Source of the DNA: a virus
IMG/VR virus record: IMGVR_UViG_3300024428_000358
Coordinates: 1 to 20,806 of that record
Strand: one strand, 5' to 3'
Length of the DNA: 20,806 bases
Under the pieces are notes generated by a model. The model saw nothing but the letters and a program-made list of their open reading frames with translations. It was not told the origin of the DNA and did not search any database. Of this stretch, positions 13,360 through 20,274 are shown one piece after another (position 1 is the stretch's first letter; the number at the start of each line of letters is the position of its first letter). The position numbers were made by a program, and so were the translations under genes.

Positions 13360-14967
13360 ATGATAAGATTAATTCTTATATTAATCTTGGTATGGGCTAA
13401 TGTTGCCTATTCCAAAGAAGACGATTGTAAATGGGATGATGATATTCCTTGTCTTACAATATATCCAAACATAAACAACTCAAACGCATTAGGTGATAAG
13501 ATAACACCTACACGTACAATTAAAAAATCTGAAATTGAAAAGTATAATCTAATTGATTTACCTAAAGTATTAAACTATGTTCAAGGTTTAGACATAACTC
13601 AATCAGGTCCTACAGGTCAACAATCATCGGTGTTTTTAAGAGGCACTAATTCTAATCACACATTAGTATTATTAAATGGAATACCAATCAATGACTACTC
13701 TACACCTACAGGCGCCCACGATGTTGGTCAAGACTTTATGTTTAATGTTGTACAAATAGATGTATACAAAGGGTCACAAGGTGCTCATTGGGGAGCAGAC
13801 GCTGTTGGTGGTGCAATTAATTTTAGAACAACTGTAGATTATGATAAAAAATTAAGTATTGGTGGTAACGGTAATGATAAAACTATTAGTGGTAATTACT
13901 ATACTAGATTAAATGACTTTGATATATCTGTTTCAGCTGGCGAACATAAGTCACAAAACGTTTCTGCTTTATCAGGCGCTGACGAAAAAGATGGAACAAA
14001 TAATAAAACAATAGGTGTTAATGTAAGTAAATGGTACGATCTTGTACATTGGCGAACATCTTGGTTTGCAAGAAACACTTTCTCTGATATAGATGGTCAT
14101 AGTGTTTCTATACAAGACGGTAAATGGGCAGATAATACTTTCTTTGCCTTACAAACAGGTATTGATTATTTAAATAACAGTTTAACTTTTCATACACACG
14201 AATATGATAGAGACTATGACGACTCTCATTATGAAAGTGAAAACTATACAGTAAGAGGAACACATCAAAAAGAAAAATATGGTTTTGGCTTTGATTACAA
14301 ACATAATGAATCTTTAGCAAGTCAACATCATAATCTAGGATACTTCTTTAATTTTTCACATAATATATTTTCATATCATCATAGGTTTGATGAAGAACAT
14401 GAAACATATAAATTAGGTTTCTTTAAAGAGATAGAAGATGGTTTAAGTATAAGTGGTAGTACATCAACAAGTTATAAAGATAAGACAACATGGACTGCTA
14501 TTGAATATGGAGAATCACAAGAGTTAACATTAACTAAAAATAATTTTGCAACAACTATATTTAAAAATGATATTGGTGATTTAAATACTGACGGTATAGA
14601 GTTTAGTTATAATCAAGAAAATTCTAAATTTTTTATTAGTCATTTAAATAGTAAAAAGATTGATGTAGTACAATTAAGAAGACCTAATTGGTCTCTTGGT
14701 TTTATGCATACAAAAGAATTAGAAAATAACTTTTCTATAACTACTAATTACAAATATAAAGGCAGACATTTAGATGTACATAATTCTAATTGGTCAACTA
14801 TAACAATGCCTGAAACACATTTGTTAGATTTAAATCTTGGATATAATTATTACGGTATAGACTTTGGTGTTAGTTTGTTAAATTTGTTTGATGAAAATTA
14901 TGAATCACCTCATGGGTTTAGTCAAGAAGGAAGAAAGTTTACTTTAGGATTTAATAAATCTTTTTAA
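13360..14967 (+). CDS. btuB: BtuB-like TonB-dependent outer-membrane cobalamin receptor
   Basis: 535 residues, against about 614 in E. coli BtuB. Residues 1-18 are a signal peptide (MIRLILILILVWANVAYS). The plug at about 45-160 follows BtuB closely: LPKVLNYVQGLDITQSG, SSVFLRGTNSNHTLVLLNG, then VYKGSQGAHWGADAVGGAIN. The rest is a beta barrel rich in alternating aromatic strands. The C-terminus (LLNLFDENYESPHGF, GRKFTLGFNKSF) matches the BtuB C-terminal barrel and ends in Phe, as needed for outer-membrane insertion. The segment before the plug has C23 and C31 and a divergent TonB box (CLTIYPN where BtuB has a TLVVTAN-like box). The start is fixed by AAGGAG seven bases upstream inside the riboswitch hairpin. 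The stop overlaps the convergent radical SAM gene by four bases. Base composition resembles its neighbours. Function: cobalamin uptake into the periplasm; receptor decoy is an alternative. Confidence 0.93.
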   Translation: MIRLILILILVWANVAYSKEDDCKWDDDIPCLTIYPNINNSNALGDKITPTRTIKKSEIEKYNLIDLPKVLNYVQGLDITQSGPTGQQSSVFLRGTNSNHTLVLLNGIPINDYSTPTGAHDVGQDFMFNVVQIDVYKGSQGAHWGADAVGGAINFRTTVDYDKKLSIGGNGNDKTISGNYYTRLNDFDISVSAGEHKSQNVSALSGADEKDGTNNKTIGVNVSKWYDLVHWRTSWFARNTFSDIDGHSVSIQDGKWADNTFFALQTGIDYLNNSLTFHTHEYDRDYDDSHYESENYTVRGTHQKEKYGFGFDYKHNESLASQHHNLGYFFNFSHNIFSYHHRFDEEHETYKLGFFKEIEDGLSISGSTSTSYKDKTTWTAIEYGESQELTLTKNNFATTIFKNDIGDLNTDGIEFSYNQENSKFFISHLNSKKIDVVQLRRPNWSLGFMHTKELENNFSITTNYKYKGRHLDVHNSNWSTITMPETHLLDLNLGYNYYGIDFGVSLLNLFDENYESPHGFSQEGRKFTLGFNKSF

Positions 14968-16265
14968 CTTTGAACGTGTAATTGAGAAGATTTTTTCTTT
15001 CTAGGGTGATCAATTCCTATAGACTTTCTGTTTTCATTTAGTTTATCGGATTTATATCTTTCTATTTTATCAATACAATGTTGTTGAAACCGATAACCTA
15101 ATTGATTACCTAATTCATAAACTTTTATGAATCTTTGAAATCTTATATCAAAGTCAGAGTTTTGATTTTTCCATTTGAAGCCAAATTCTCCACCAAACAA
15201 TTCTCTATGTTCAAAGTCTAAAGGTGTATTTTCAAAGGTCATCATAACGTGGTGAGATATACTAATTAAATGTGAATACTTTGCATAGTCTCTTAATAGT
15301 TGCATAGTATCCTCAAACATTTCTTCCGTTTCCGTAGGATATCCTACAATCAGTAAGAACTTCATATTAATTTTTCTTTCTCCTAGATTAGTAACAAAGT
15401 ATTTTATATCATCATTAGTAAACTTTTTTTTCATATGATTTCTAACACTTTCATTACCTGATTCTATACCCATTTCTAAACCATTGCAACCAGAGTTTGC
15501 CAAATTATCAAAATCTTCTTGCGAAAAAGTCTTTTCAGCTCTAACAATAAACTGTCCTTCCCATTTTACTTTTTTCTTTTTTATAGATAATTCGTAAACC
15601 ATATCCCTAAAATGTTTCATTGAACCATTAACCAATGAATCAGAAAATGCTATCTTTTCAGATTTAGTATGTTCAGCAACACTATGTATTTCATCAGCAA
15701 TTTTCTTACCTGATTTCCATCTAAATTTTGGCCAGATACTTGCGACATCACAGAAAGTACAATTTCTAACACAACCTCTAGAACCAGATATTATAAATCT
15801 TCCATATTTGTGTTCCTTTATTACGTCTGAATAATCTGGTGGTGGCAAATCTTCTATGTTTTCTATCTGTTTTGGTGGTCTTCCGTTAATACCAGGATAA
15901 TCAAAATTTCCTTTTAGAAATTCTTGTACAGCATATTCTCCTTCTCCTACTATAAAATTTTTAGAAGGCCATTTTATATCAACACCTGATCCTCCGTAAA
16001 AAGCATTATCATATTTTTCTCCTAATTTTAAACCATCTTCTTTTTGCATAAAAGAAAATACAGATATACCTAACCATCTAAATTTATATTTTGCAATTTC
16101 TTTGTGTATATTTTCTAAAGTATCTAATTGATTACCATCTATAACTTTAATTTTAAATCCTAATGGTTCTAAATATCCTTTTAAAAAAGAAGGACCAGGT
16201 GCAGGTTTACCTTTGTCCATTCCTGGCAGTGATGTAATAACGGCGTCATATAATATATTATCCAT
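14964..16265 (-). CDS. Radical SAM protein with B12-binding-like N-terminal domain
   Basis: 433 residues from the ATG at 16265. That start overlaps the upstream stop as TAATG; a longer frame from 16313 would intrude 49 bases into the upstream gene and is less likely. Residues about 1-120 resemble the Rossmann cobalamin-binding region of class B (B12-dependent) radical SAM enzymes: PGPSFLKGYLEPLGFKIKVI, WLGISVFSFM and FIVGEGEYAVQEFLKG. The classic DxHxxG cobalamin-ligand motif is absent, as in many class B enzymes. The [4Fe-4S] cluster motif is C165-x3-C169-x2-C172 in GSRGCVRNCTFCDVAS. Later EMGIESGNESVRNHM and FLLIVGYPTET are typical of this superfamily. The reaction is unknown; methylation or another radical modification of a glycan or small molecule is possible. 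Last gene of a leftward three-gene operon. Confidence 0.85.
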   Translation of the reverse strand: MDNILYDAVITSLPGMDKGKPAPGPSFLKGYLEPLGFKIKVIDGNQLDTLENIHKEIAKYKFRWLGISVFSFMQKEDGLKLGEKYDNAFYGGSGVDIKWPSKNFIVGEGEYAVQEFLKGNFDYPGINGRPPKQIENIEDLPPPDYSDVIKEHKYGRFIISGSRGCVRNCTFCDVASIWPKFRWKSGKKIADEIHSVAEHTKSEKIAFSDSLVNGSMKHFRDMVYELSIKKKKVKWEGQFIVRAEKTFSQEDFDNLANSGCNGLEMGIESGNESVRNHMKKKFTNDDIKYFVTNLGERKINMKFLLIVGYPTETEEMFEDTMQLLRDYAKYSHLISISHHVMMTFENTPLDFEHRELFGGEFGFKWKNQNSDFDIRFQRFIKVYELGNQLGYRFQQHCIDKIERYKSDKLNENRKSIGIDHPRKKKSSQLHVQS

Positions 16266-16720
16266 TAATAAGGTAGTCCTCCGACAATATGAGTACGATC
16301 TTCTTTTGAACAATTTAATGCTGTATGTTTTTTTCTAGTGTCTATTACATACGCCTCTCCTGTGGCTGGTATGTGTATTCTATCATTATCTAGTAATAAG
16401 AAACAGTGTTCATTTGTTACTATTGGTATATGCAATCTTTGTGTCAAGTCATTATGCCATAGATAACATGCTTTAGGTTTCATTCTCATTAATCTTGTTC
16501 TAGTAAGTTTATGTTCTTTCATTATACTATTGATATAAGGTATATCAAATAAAGGAACAGTATATGTGTGTTCTACTTTATCTACGTCATAACCTTTACC
16601 AGCTCCTTCTTCAGGATCCATGTCTTTAGAATAACCTTGTAGATATAATTGTTTATTATAATCTGGTAAAGTTTCTAACTCTTTTTTAATCTTTTCTAAA
16701 TCGTACTGGTAAGTCTTCAT
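16265..16720 (-). CDS. Aspartyl/asparaginyl beta-hydroxylase-like 2OG-Fe(II) oxygenase
   Basis: 151 residues. The C-terminal two thirds carry the 2-oxoglutarate/iron pattern of the Asp/Asn beta-hydroxylase fold: H89-x-D91 in YLWHNDLTQRLHIPI, then GEAYVIDTRKKHTALN with H132 as the distal iron ligand, then EDRTHIVGGL with R142 as the likely 2-oxoglutarate contact. The protein is close to single-domain size, with no membrane segment, so it is probably a cytoplasmic hydroxylase. The substrate is unknown; proteins, amino acids or small molecules are all possible. Its ATG overlaps the small upstream gene as ATGA and its stop overlaps the radical SAM start as TAATG, so the three genes are translationally coupled. 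Confidence 0.75.
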   Translation of the reverse strand: MKTYQYDLEKIKKELETLPDYNKQLYLQGYSKDMDPEEGAGKGYDVDKVEHTYTVPLFDIPYINSIMKEHKLTRTRLMRMKPKACYLWHNDLTQRLHIPIVTNEHCFLLLDNDRIHIPATGEAYVIDTRKKHTALNCSKEDRTHIVGGLPY

Positions 16721-16887
16721 AAACTCATTCTCTTTTTAGATAATCTTAACTTATCTTTCATTTTTAGTTTTAATTTTTTTAATGTACGTAAATCTGTCCA
16801 ACTTCTTGAACCACGTCTAGTTTCTCTTTTTACTTCAGCTTCTTTAACTTGTTTTTTTAGGTCTTTGTGTTTTTGTTTTATAGTCAT
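16717..16887 (-). CDS. Small basic YdcH/DUF465-like protein
   Basis: 56 residues, highly basic: MTIKQKHKDLKKQVKEAEVK, then RETRRGSRSW, then LRTLKKLKLKMKDKLRLSKK. The pattern of a heptad helix followed by LKKxKLxxKDxL resembles the YdcH/DUF465 family of small helical hairpin proteins, whose function is not established. A GGAGG Shine-Dalgarno lies four bases before the ATG, and the stop overlaps the next start as ATGA, supporting a real gene. It is the first gene of the leftward operon, 21 bases downstream of a late promoter. Nucleic-acid or membrane-surface binding is possible from charge, but unproven. Confidence 0.72.
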   Translation of the reverse strand: MTIKQKHKDLKKQVKEAEVKRETRRGSRSWTDLRTLKKLKLKMKDKLRLSKKRMSL

Positions 16888-16908
16888 ATAGCCTCCATGT
16901 TATATAAC

Positions 16909-16916
16909 TATTTATA
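16909..16916 (-). promoter_or_regulatory. T4-type late promoter (TATAAATA)
   Basis: An exact TATAAATA on the minus strand in the divergent gap, 21 bases before the ATG at 16887. It would drive the YdcH-like, oxygenase and radical SAM genes. A plus-strand GATAAATA at 16922-16929 lies beside it and might add late transcription rightwards. Confidence 0.65.
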
Positions 16917-16938
16917 AGACGGATAAATATGCATAACA

Positions 16939-16967
16939 TTGACAAATTAATCAAAAAATGTTATAAT
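16939..16967 (+). promoter_or_regulatory. Consensus sigma70 promoter of the glycan cluster
   Basis: TTGACA at 16939-16944, exactly 17 bases, then TATAAT at 16962-16967: a full match to the bacterial housekeeping consensus. Only five bases separate the -10 from the ATG at 16973, so the predicted start is on or next to the start codon and there is no Shine-Dalgarno. The mRNA is probably leaderless at its first gene. Confidence 0.8.
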
Positions 16968-16972
16968 AATAT

Positions 16973-17839
16973 ATGAATAGATTAAATGTAATAGTGACTT
17001 CTAAACCAGGCGATGGTTTAATGCATTATAGTTTTGAACAAGTACAATATCTAAACGATTTAGGTATTAATGCAAAACTTATAATCATACCTCACTACAA
17101 ATTTACCAAAGAAACTTATATAGAGGCCTTAACAGAAAAGTATATACATATGAAAAATGTATACTTTGATTATGAAGAAGCTGATGTAAATTTAATTATG
17201 GGTAGAAGTATGTTAACTTTAGCATATAAGAGTATCAAAGATTATGATAAAGATACACAATTGACTTTACGTTTGTTATTTAAGAAACCTCTCATATCAG
17301 TATATTCAGAAAACCACCCTAAAGAATATCCTTTAGCACTAGAATTTTTTAAACCAGAAAGAGTAATTGACTTATGCGACCACGAGGTATATGTTAATGG
17401 TATAGGTAGACAATTTGAAAAGATTATTAACTACAGTGTATATAAACCTATAGTCAGAGACGTTAAGTTTAAGTATCTATTTTTAGGTACAAACGAAAGT
17501 TATTATACTGAACTAAAAAAACATATTCACAAATACCAAAATCATGGTATCTTGGCATACAAAGATAAGTACATAGACCATAATTTAAATCATGTATTTG
17601 TGCCTGTAAAAAATTTATTAGGTATGTTTGATACTTACGTTTATACTAAACACACATTTGATCCGGCACCAAGATTAATGCAAGAGTGTCGTTTCTTTGG
17701 AATGAATTTTATATATGCAAGAGATAAAAATATTAAAGACGCAGGACCTGTTTATTATAAAAGACCGGCATACTGTTTAACGGACCCGACAAATAAAAGT
17801 AATATAAATACACTTGTAGAAGCTATAAATCAATTATAA
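16973..17839 (+). CDS. GT-B glycosyltransferase-like protein
   Basis: 288 residues. The N-terminus (NRLNVIVTSKPGDGLMHYSF, QVQYLNDLGINAKLIIIP) looks like the first Rossmann half of a GT-B enzyme. A second half begins near KFKYLFLGTNESYYTEL, and HTFDPAPRLMQECRFFGMNF (about 226-245) resembles the donor-side E-rich segment of GT-B transferases. Exact family not recognised. It opens the rightward cluster and has no ribosome site before its ATG, the promoter being immediately upstream. Its stop overlaps the radical SAM start as TAATG. The co-transcribed aminotransferase and SGNH-like genes support a role in surface glycan synthesis. Confidence 0.65.
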   Translation: MNRLNVIVTSKPGDGLMHYSFEQVQYLNDLGINAKLIIIPHYKFTKETYIEALTEKYIHMKNVYFDYEEADVNLIMGRSMLTLAYKSIKDYDKDTQLTLRLLFKKPLISVYSENHPKEYPLALEFFKPERVIDLCDHEVYVNGIGRQFEKIINYSVYKPIVRDVKFKYLFLGTNESYYTELKKHIHKYQNHGILAYKDKYIDHNLNHVFVPVKNLLGMFDTYVYTKHTFDPAPRLMQECRFFGMNFIYARDKNIKDAGPVYYKRPAYCLTDPTNKSNINTLVEAINQL

Positions 17840-18522
17840 TGTCATATTTTAAAAAAAGATTACACGCACTGAATTTGGATTTATCTCATAGATGTCCTTT
17901 AGAATGTCCTAATTGTCAAAGACAAACAGCCTTTACAAAAAGAGGTTTGATACCACATGGACGTGATCTAACGTTGCATGAAATGGATATTATAACAGAT
18001 CATTTTAAATCAGTTGGCTTTTGTGGACAATTATCGGATCCTGTACATCACCCTAGATTTAATGAAATACTAGAACTATTTAATAAAAAAAATGTTGGAG
18101 TTATGGTTCACAGCGCAGCCACAGCTAAACCTATATCATGGTTTATTAAATCATTTAAAGCATATCCAAATGCAAGGTGGGTATTTGCCTGTGACGGCTT
18201 ACCAAAAGATAGTCATAAGTATAGAAAAAATCAAGACGGAGAAAAGATGTTTGAGATAATGAAAATAGCAAAACAACATTTAAATACCACACCACAATGG
18301 CAATACATAATATTTAACTACAATGAAGATAATATAGAACAAGCTAAAAAAATGGCTTCAGACAATGGAATTGAATTTATATTAGTACAATCTTCCAGAT
18401 GGAGAGACGAAAATGGAAAACCAGATCCTTTAAAACCAAGAGGTTCTTCCGGAATTAAAACACTATTAACAAAACAAACTGAAAAAGATAGACAAGGAAA
18501 TTATGAATGGCAAAAGAAATAG
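17839..18522 (+). CDS. Radical SAM enzyme, N-terminal (core) part of a split radical SAM/SPASM protein
   Basis: 227 residues. The [4Fe-4S]-SAM motif is C19-x3-C23-x2-C26 in LSHRCPLECPNCQRQ, near the N-terminus as in SPASM-type radical SAM proteins. Later segments (GFCGQLSDPVHHPRF, RWVFACDGLPKDSHKYRKNQ) fit the partial TIM barrel. It stops at 18520-18522, 16 bases after the start of the next frame, which holds the matching C-terminal Fe-S domain in the -1 frame. An A-AAG-AAA heptamer at 18513-18519, just before the stop, is a plausible bacterial -1 slippery site. Product: either half of a two-subunit enzyme or a fusion made by frameshifting. Substrate unknown; the neighbours suggest glycan or peptide modification. 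Confidence 0.8.
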   Translation: MSYFKKRLHALNLDLSHRCPLECPNCQRQTAFTKRGLIPHGRDLTLHEMDIITDHFKSVGFCGQLSDPVHHPRFNEILELFNKKNVGVMVHSAATAKPISWFIKSFKAYPNARWVFACDGLPKDSHKYRKNQDGEKMFEIMKIAKQHLNTTPQWQYIIFNYNEDNIEQAKKMASDNGIEFILVQSSRWRDENGKPDPLKPRGSSGIKTLLTKQTEKDRQGNYEWQKK

Positions 18523-18923
18523 TTAAATTAAGTCCTCTTTGTTTACCGGATCCAAAAGGTAAAAGGCCAGGTAGAAATGGTCAAAAACATGTTATGCCTA
18601 TGGCAGTTAATAATAGAGGTTATTTACTACCATGTTGTTGGTGTGATGAAAAAAATATAACAGCTTCAAAACAATTTAAACCTTTGTATGACGTAAGTAA
18701 ACTTGAAGACTATAATAATATAAATGAAATACTTGAAACAAAAGAATGGGTTGAGTTTGAAAATGATTTAATTAATGCTAGAGATATAGGAGATGAAGAC
18801 AGTTTAAAAAAAGTACAACCAGTTTGTATACATCACTGTAAAGTAAGAAAAGAAGAAGATAAAATGAAAATAGAAACTCACTTTTCAGCTGAGGGTAAAA
18901 AAGTAGTAGAGGAAATAAAATAA
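18507..18923 (+). CDS. SPASM-like C-terminal iron-sulfur domain of the split radical SAM protein
   Basis: 138 residues, no radical SAM motif of its own. The cysteines look like an auxiliary-cluster (SPASM-like) domain: C12, then G38-x4-C43 in NRGYLLPCCWCDEKN with C44 and C46, then C107 and C111 in VCIHHCKV. Such domains normally follow the radical SAM core in one chain. Here the frame is -1 to the upstream gene and overlaps it by 16 bases. An AAGGAA Shine-Dalgarno seven bases before the ATG would allow independent initiation. Both parts lack further stops, so the break is recent, a sequence error, programmed, or stably split. Its stop overlaps the aminotransferase start as TAATG. Confidence 0.72.
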   Translation: MAKEIVKLSPLCLPDPKGKRPGRNGQKHVMPMAVNNRGYLLPCCWCDEKNITASKQFKPLYDVSKLEDYNNINEILETKEWVEFENDLINARDIGDEDSLKKVQPVCIHHCKVRKEEDKMKIETHFSAEGKKVVEEIK

Positions 18924-19975
18924 TGGATTCATGGAATAAAGAATATGCACTAAACAAAGAAGAATATCTTAAACTTTTTGATGAGTGTATGCAAGAAAAA
19001 CAAGAACAGAATATAGAGTTTCTAGAAAAAACAATTACAGATACAATAGGAAAAAAATACGCTGTTGCTTGTCAAAACGGAACAGACGCTTTAATGTTTT
19101 CTTTAAAATGTTTAGATATAAAACCAGGCGATGAAGTATTAACAACCAACTTTTCGTGGATATCAACAGCGTCTTGTATATCTATGGTAGGTGCAACTCC
19201 TGTATTTTGCGATATAGATAAAGAAACTTATCATATATCACTTGACAGTATCAAACGTATGTATTCAGACAAAGTAAAAGCAATTGTCTATCCACATTTA
19301 TTTGGTAATATGTCAGACATAACAGAGATATTAAAATTTTGTAAAGAAAAAAACATATCATTTATAGAAGACGCAGCTCAGGCCATAGGTTCTAGTCTTA
19401 ACGGTGTTAAAGCGGGTACTCTAGGAGAATTAAGTACAATAAGTTTTAATGCGAACAAAACGATAGGTGGAATCGCCGGAGGTGGTGTGGTATTAACAGA
19501 TAACAAAGACTACGCTGATATGTGTATCAAGTTAAGAAAACATGGTAACCATGAGATACTAGGATACAACTCTAAAATGTTATTCTTTAATGCAAAGTTT
19601 ATTGATTATAGATTAAAGAAACTAGATCAGTATGTTGAGGCTAAACAAATAGTAGCAAAAAAATATGATGAACAATTAAAAGATGACATAATTACGCAAT
19701 CAACCTCAAATGGTGTTAATCATACGTATCATAAATATATTGTAAGATTTGAAGACAAAGAAACAAGAAACAGAGTTAAAAAAAGATTAAATGCCAATGT
19801 ACACTATGAAAAACCTATATCTGAACGCCCTATGTATAAAAACATATCACATAGAAGCGATGATTGTATTAATTGTAAACATATCAGTGATACAATTTTA
19901 ACATTACCAATTGATCCTTTTTTAACAGATGAAGAAATAAATAACACATGTAATACAATATTAGCCTCACTATGA
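18923..19975 (+). CDS. DegT/DnrJ/EryC1/StrS-type PLP sugar aminotransferase
   Basis: 350 residues, close to family length. The fold and active site of nucleotide-sugar aminotransferases are clear: CQNGTDALMFSLKCL (phosphate-binding N-terminal loop), DEVLTTNFSWISTASCIS, ATPVFCDID, then EDAAQAIGSS with D150 and Q153, and SFNANKTIGG with the PLP Schiff-base lysine K179. It would transfer an amino group to a keto-sugar nucleotide, making an amino sugar for surface polysaccharide. The AGGG-like GGGG motif follows K179 as GGIAGGG. It is coupled to both neighbours (TAATG upstream, ATGA downstream). The specific sugar cannot be deduced. Confidence 0.92.
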   Translation: MDSWNKEYALNKEEYLKLFDECMQEKQEQNIEFLEKTITDTIGKKYAVACQNGTDALMFSLKCLDIKPGDEVLTTNFSWISTASCISMVGATPVFCDIDKETYHISLDSIKRMYSDKVKAIVYPHLFGNMSDITEILKFCKEKNISFIEDAAQAIGSSLNGVKAGTLGELSTISFNANKTIGGIAGGGVVLTDNKDYADMCIKLRKHGNHEILGYNSKMLFFNAKFIDYRLKKLDQYVEAKQIVAKKYDEQLKDDIITQSTSNGVNHTYHKYIVRFEDKETRNRVKKRLNANVHYEKPISERPMYKNISHRSDDCINCKHISDTILTLPIDPFLTDEEINNTCNTILASL

Positions 19976-20274
19976 TAGAAATAATAGCAAATCAAACTTT
20001 AGATCAAATCAGTTACATTGATAGTAACGGTAATCCTGTTGCTATAACTGATCAAAATCTTATTAAGACCTGTCAAATGATAAAAAGAGCATTAGGCACC
20101 AGTGATATATTTGATGAGAGTTTAATTAATGAGTACAATGAACCGGTTTATGAATATATAGTTGAAAAAACTTATATAACACCAGAGTATGATTACGGTC
20201 CATTAAACTTTAAAGAAGGACCTAAACAAAAAATAAAAATAGCATTTAATAAATTATTCTGGAGTAAAATATGA
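19972..20274 (+). CDS. Hypothetical protein of the glycan cluster
   Basis: 100 residues, not recognised. It begins MIEIIANQTLDQISYIDSNG, has a central acidic helix-like part and a basic C-terminus (GPKQKIKIAFNKLFWSKI). No signal peptide, membrane span or cysteine motif. ATGA overlaps on both sides tie it into the rightward operon between the aminotransferase and the SGNH-like gene. A small accessory to those enzymes is possible but not shown. Confidence 0.7.
   Translation: MIEIIANQTLDQISYIDSNGNPVAITDQNLIKTCQMIKRALGTSDIFDESLINEYNEPVYEYIVEKTYITPEYDYGPLNFKEGPKQKIKIAFNKLFWSKI

Noticed and set aside
16266-16313. Longer start for the radical SAM gene at 16313
   Set aside because: The extra 16 residues overlap the upstream oxygenase gene by 49 bases and look unlike protein sequence. 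The ATG at 16265 overlaps the upstream stop as TAATG, the same arrangement as at other junctions here.
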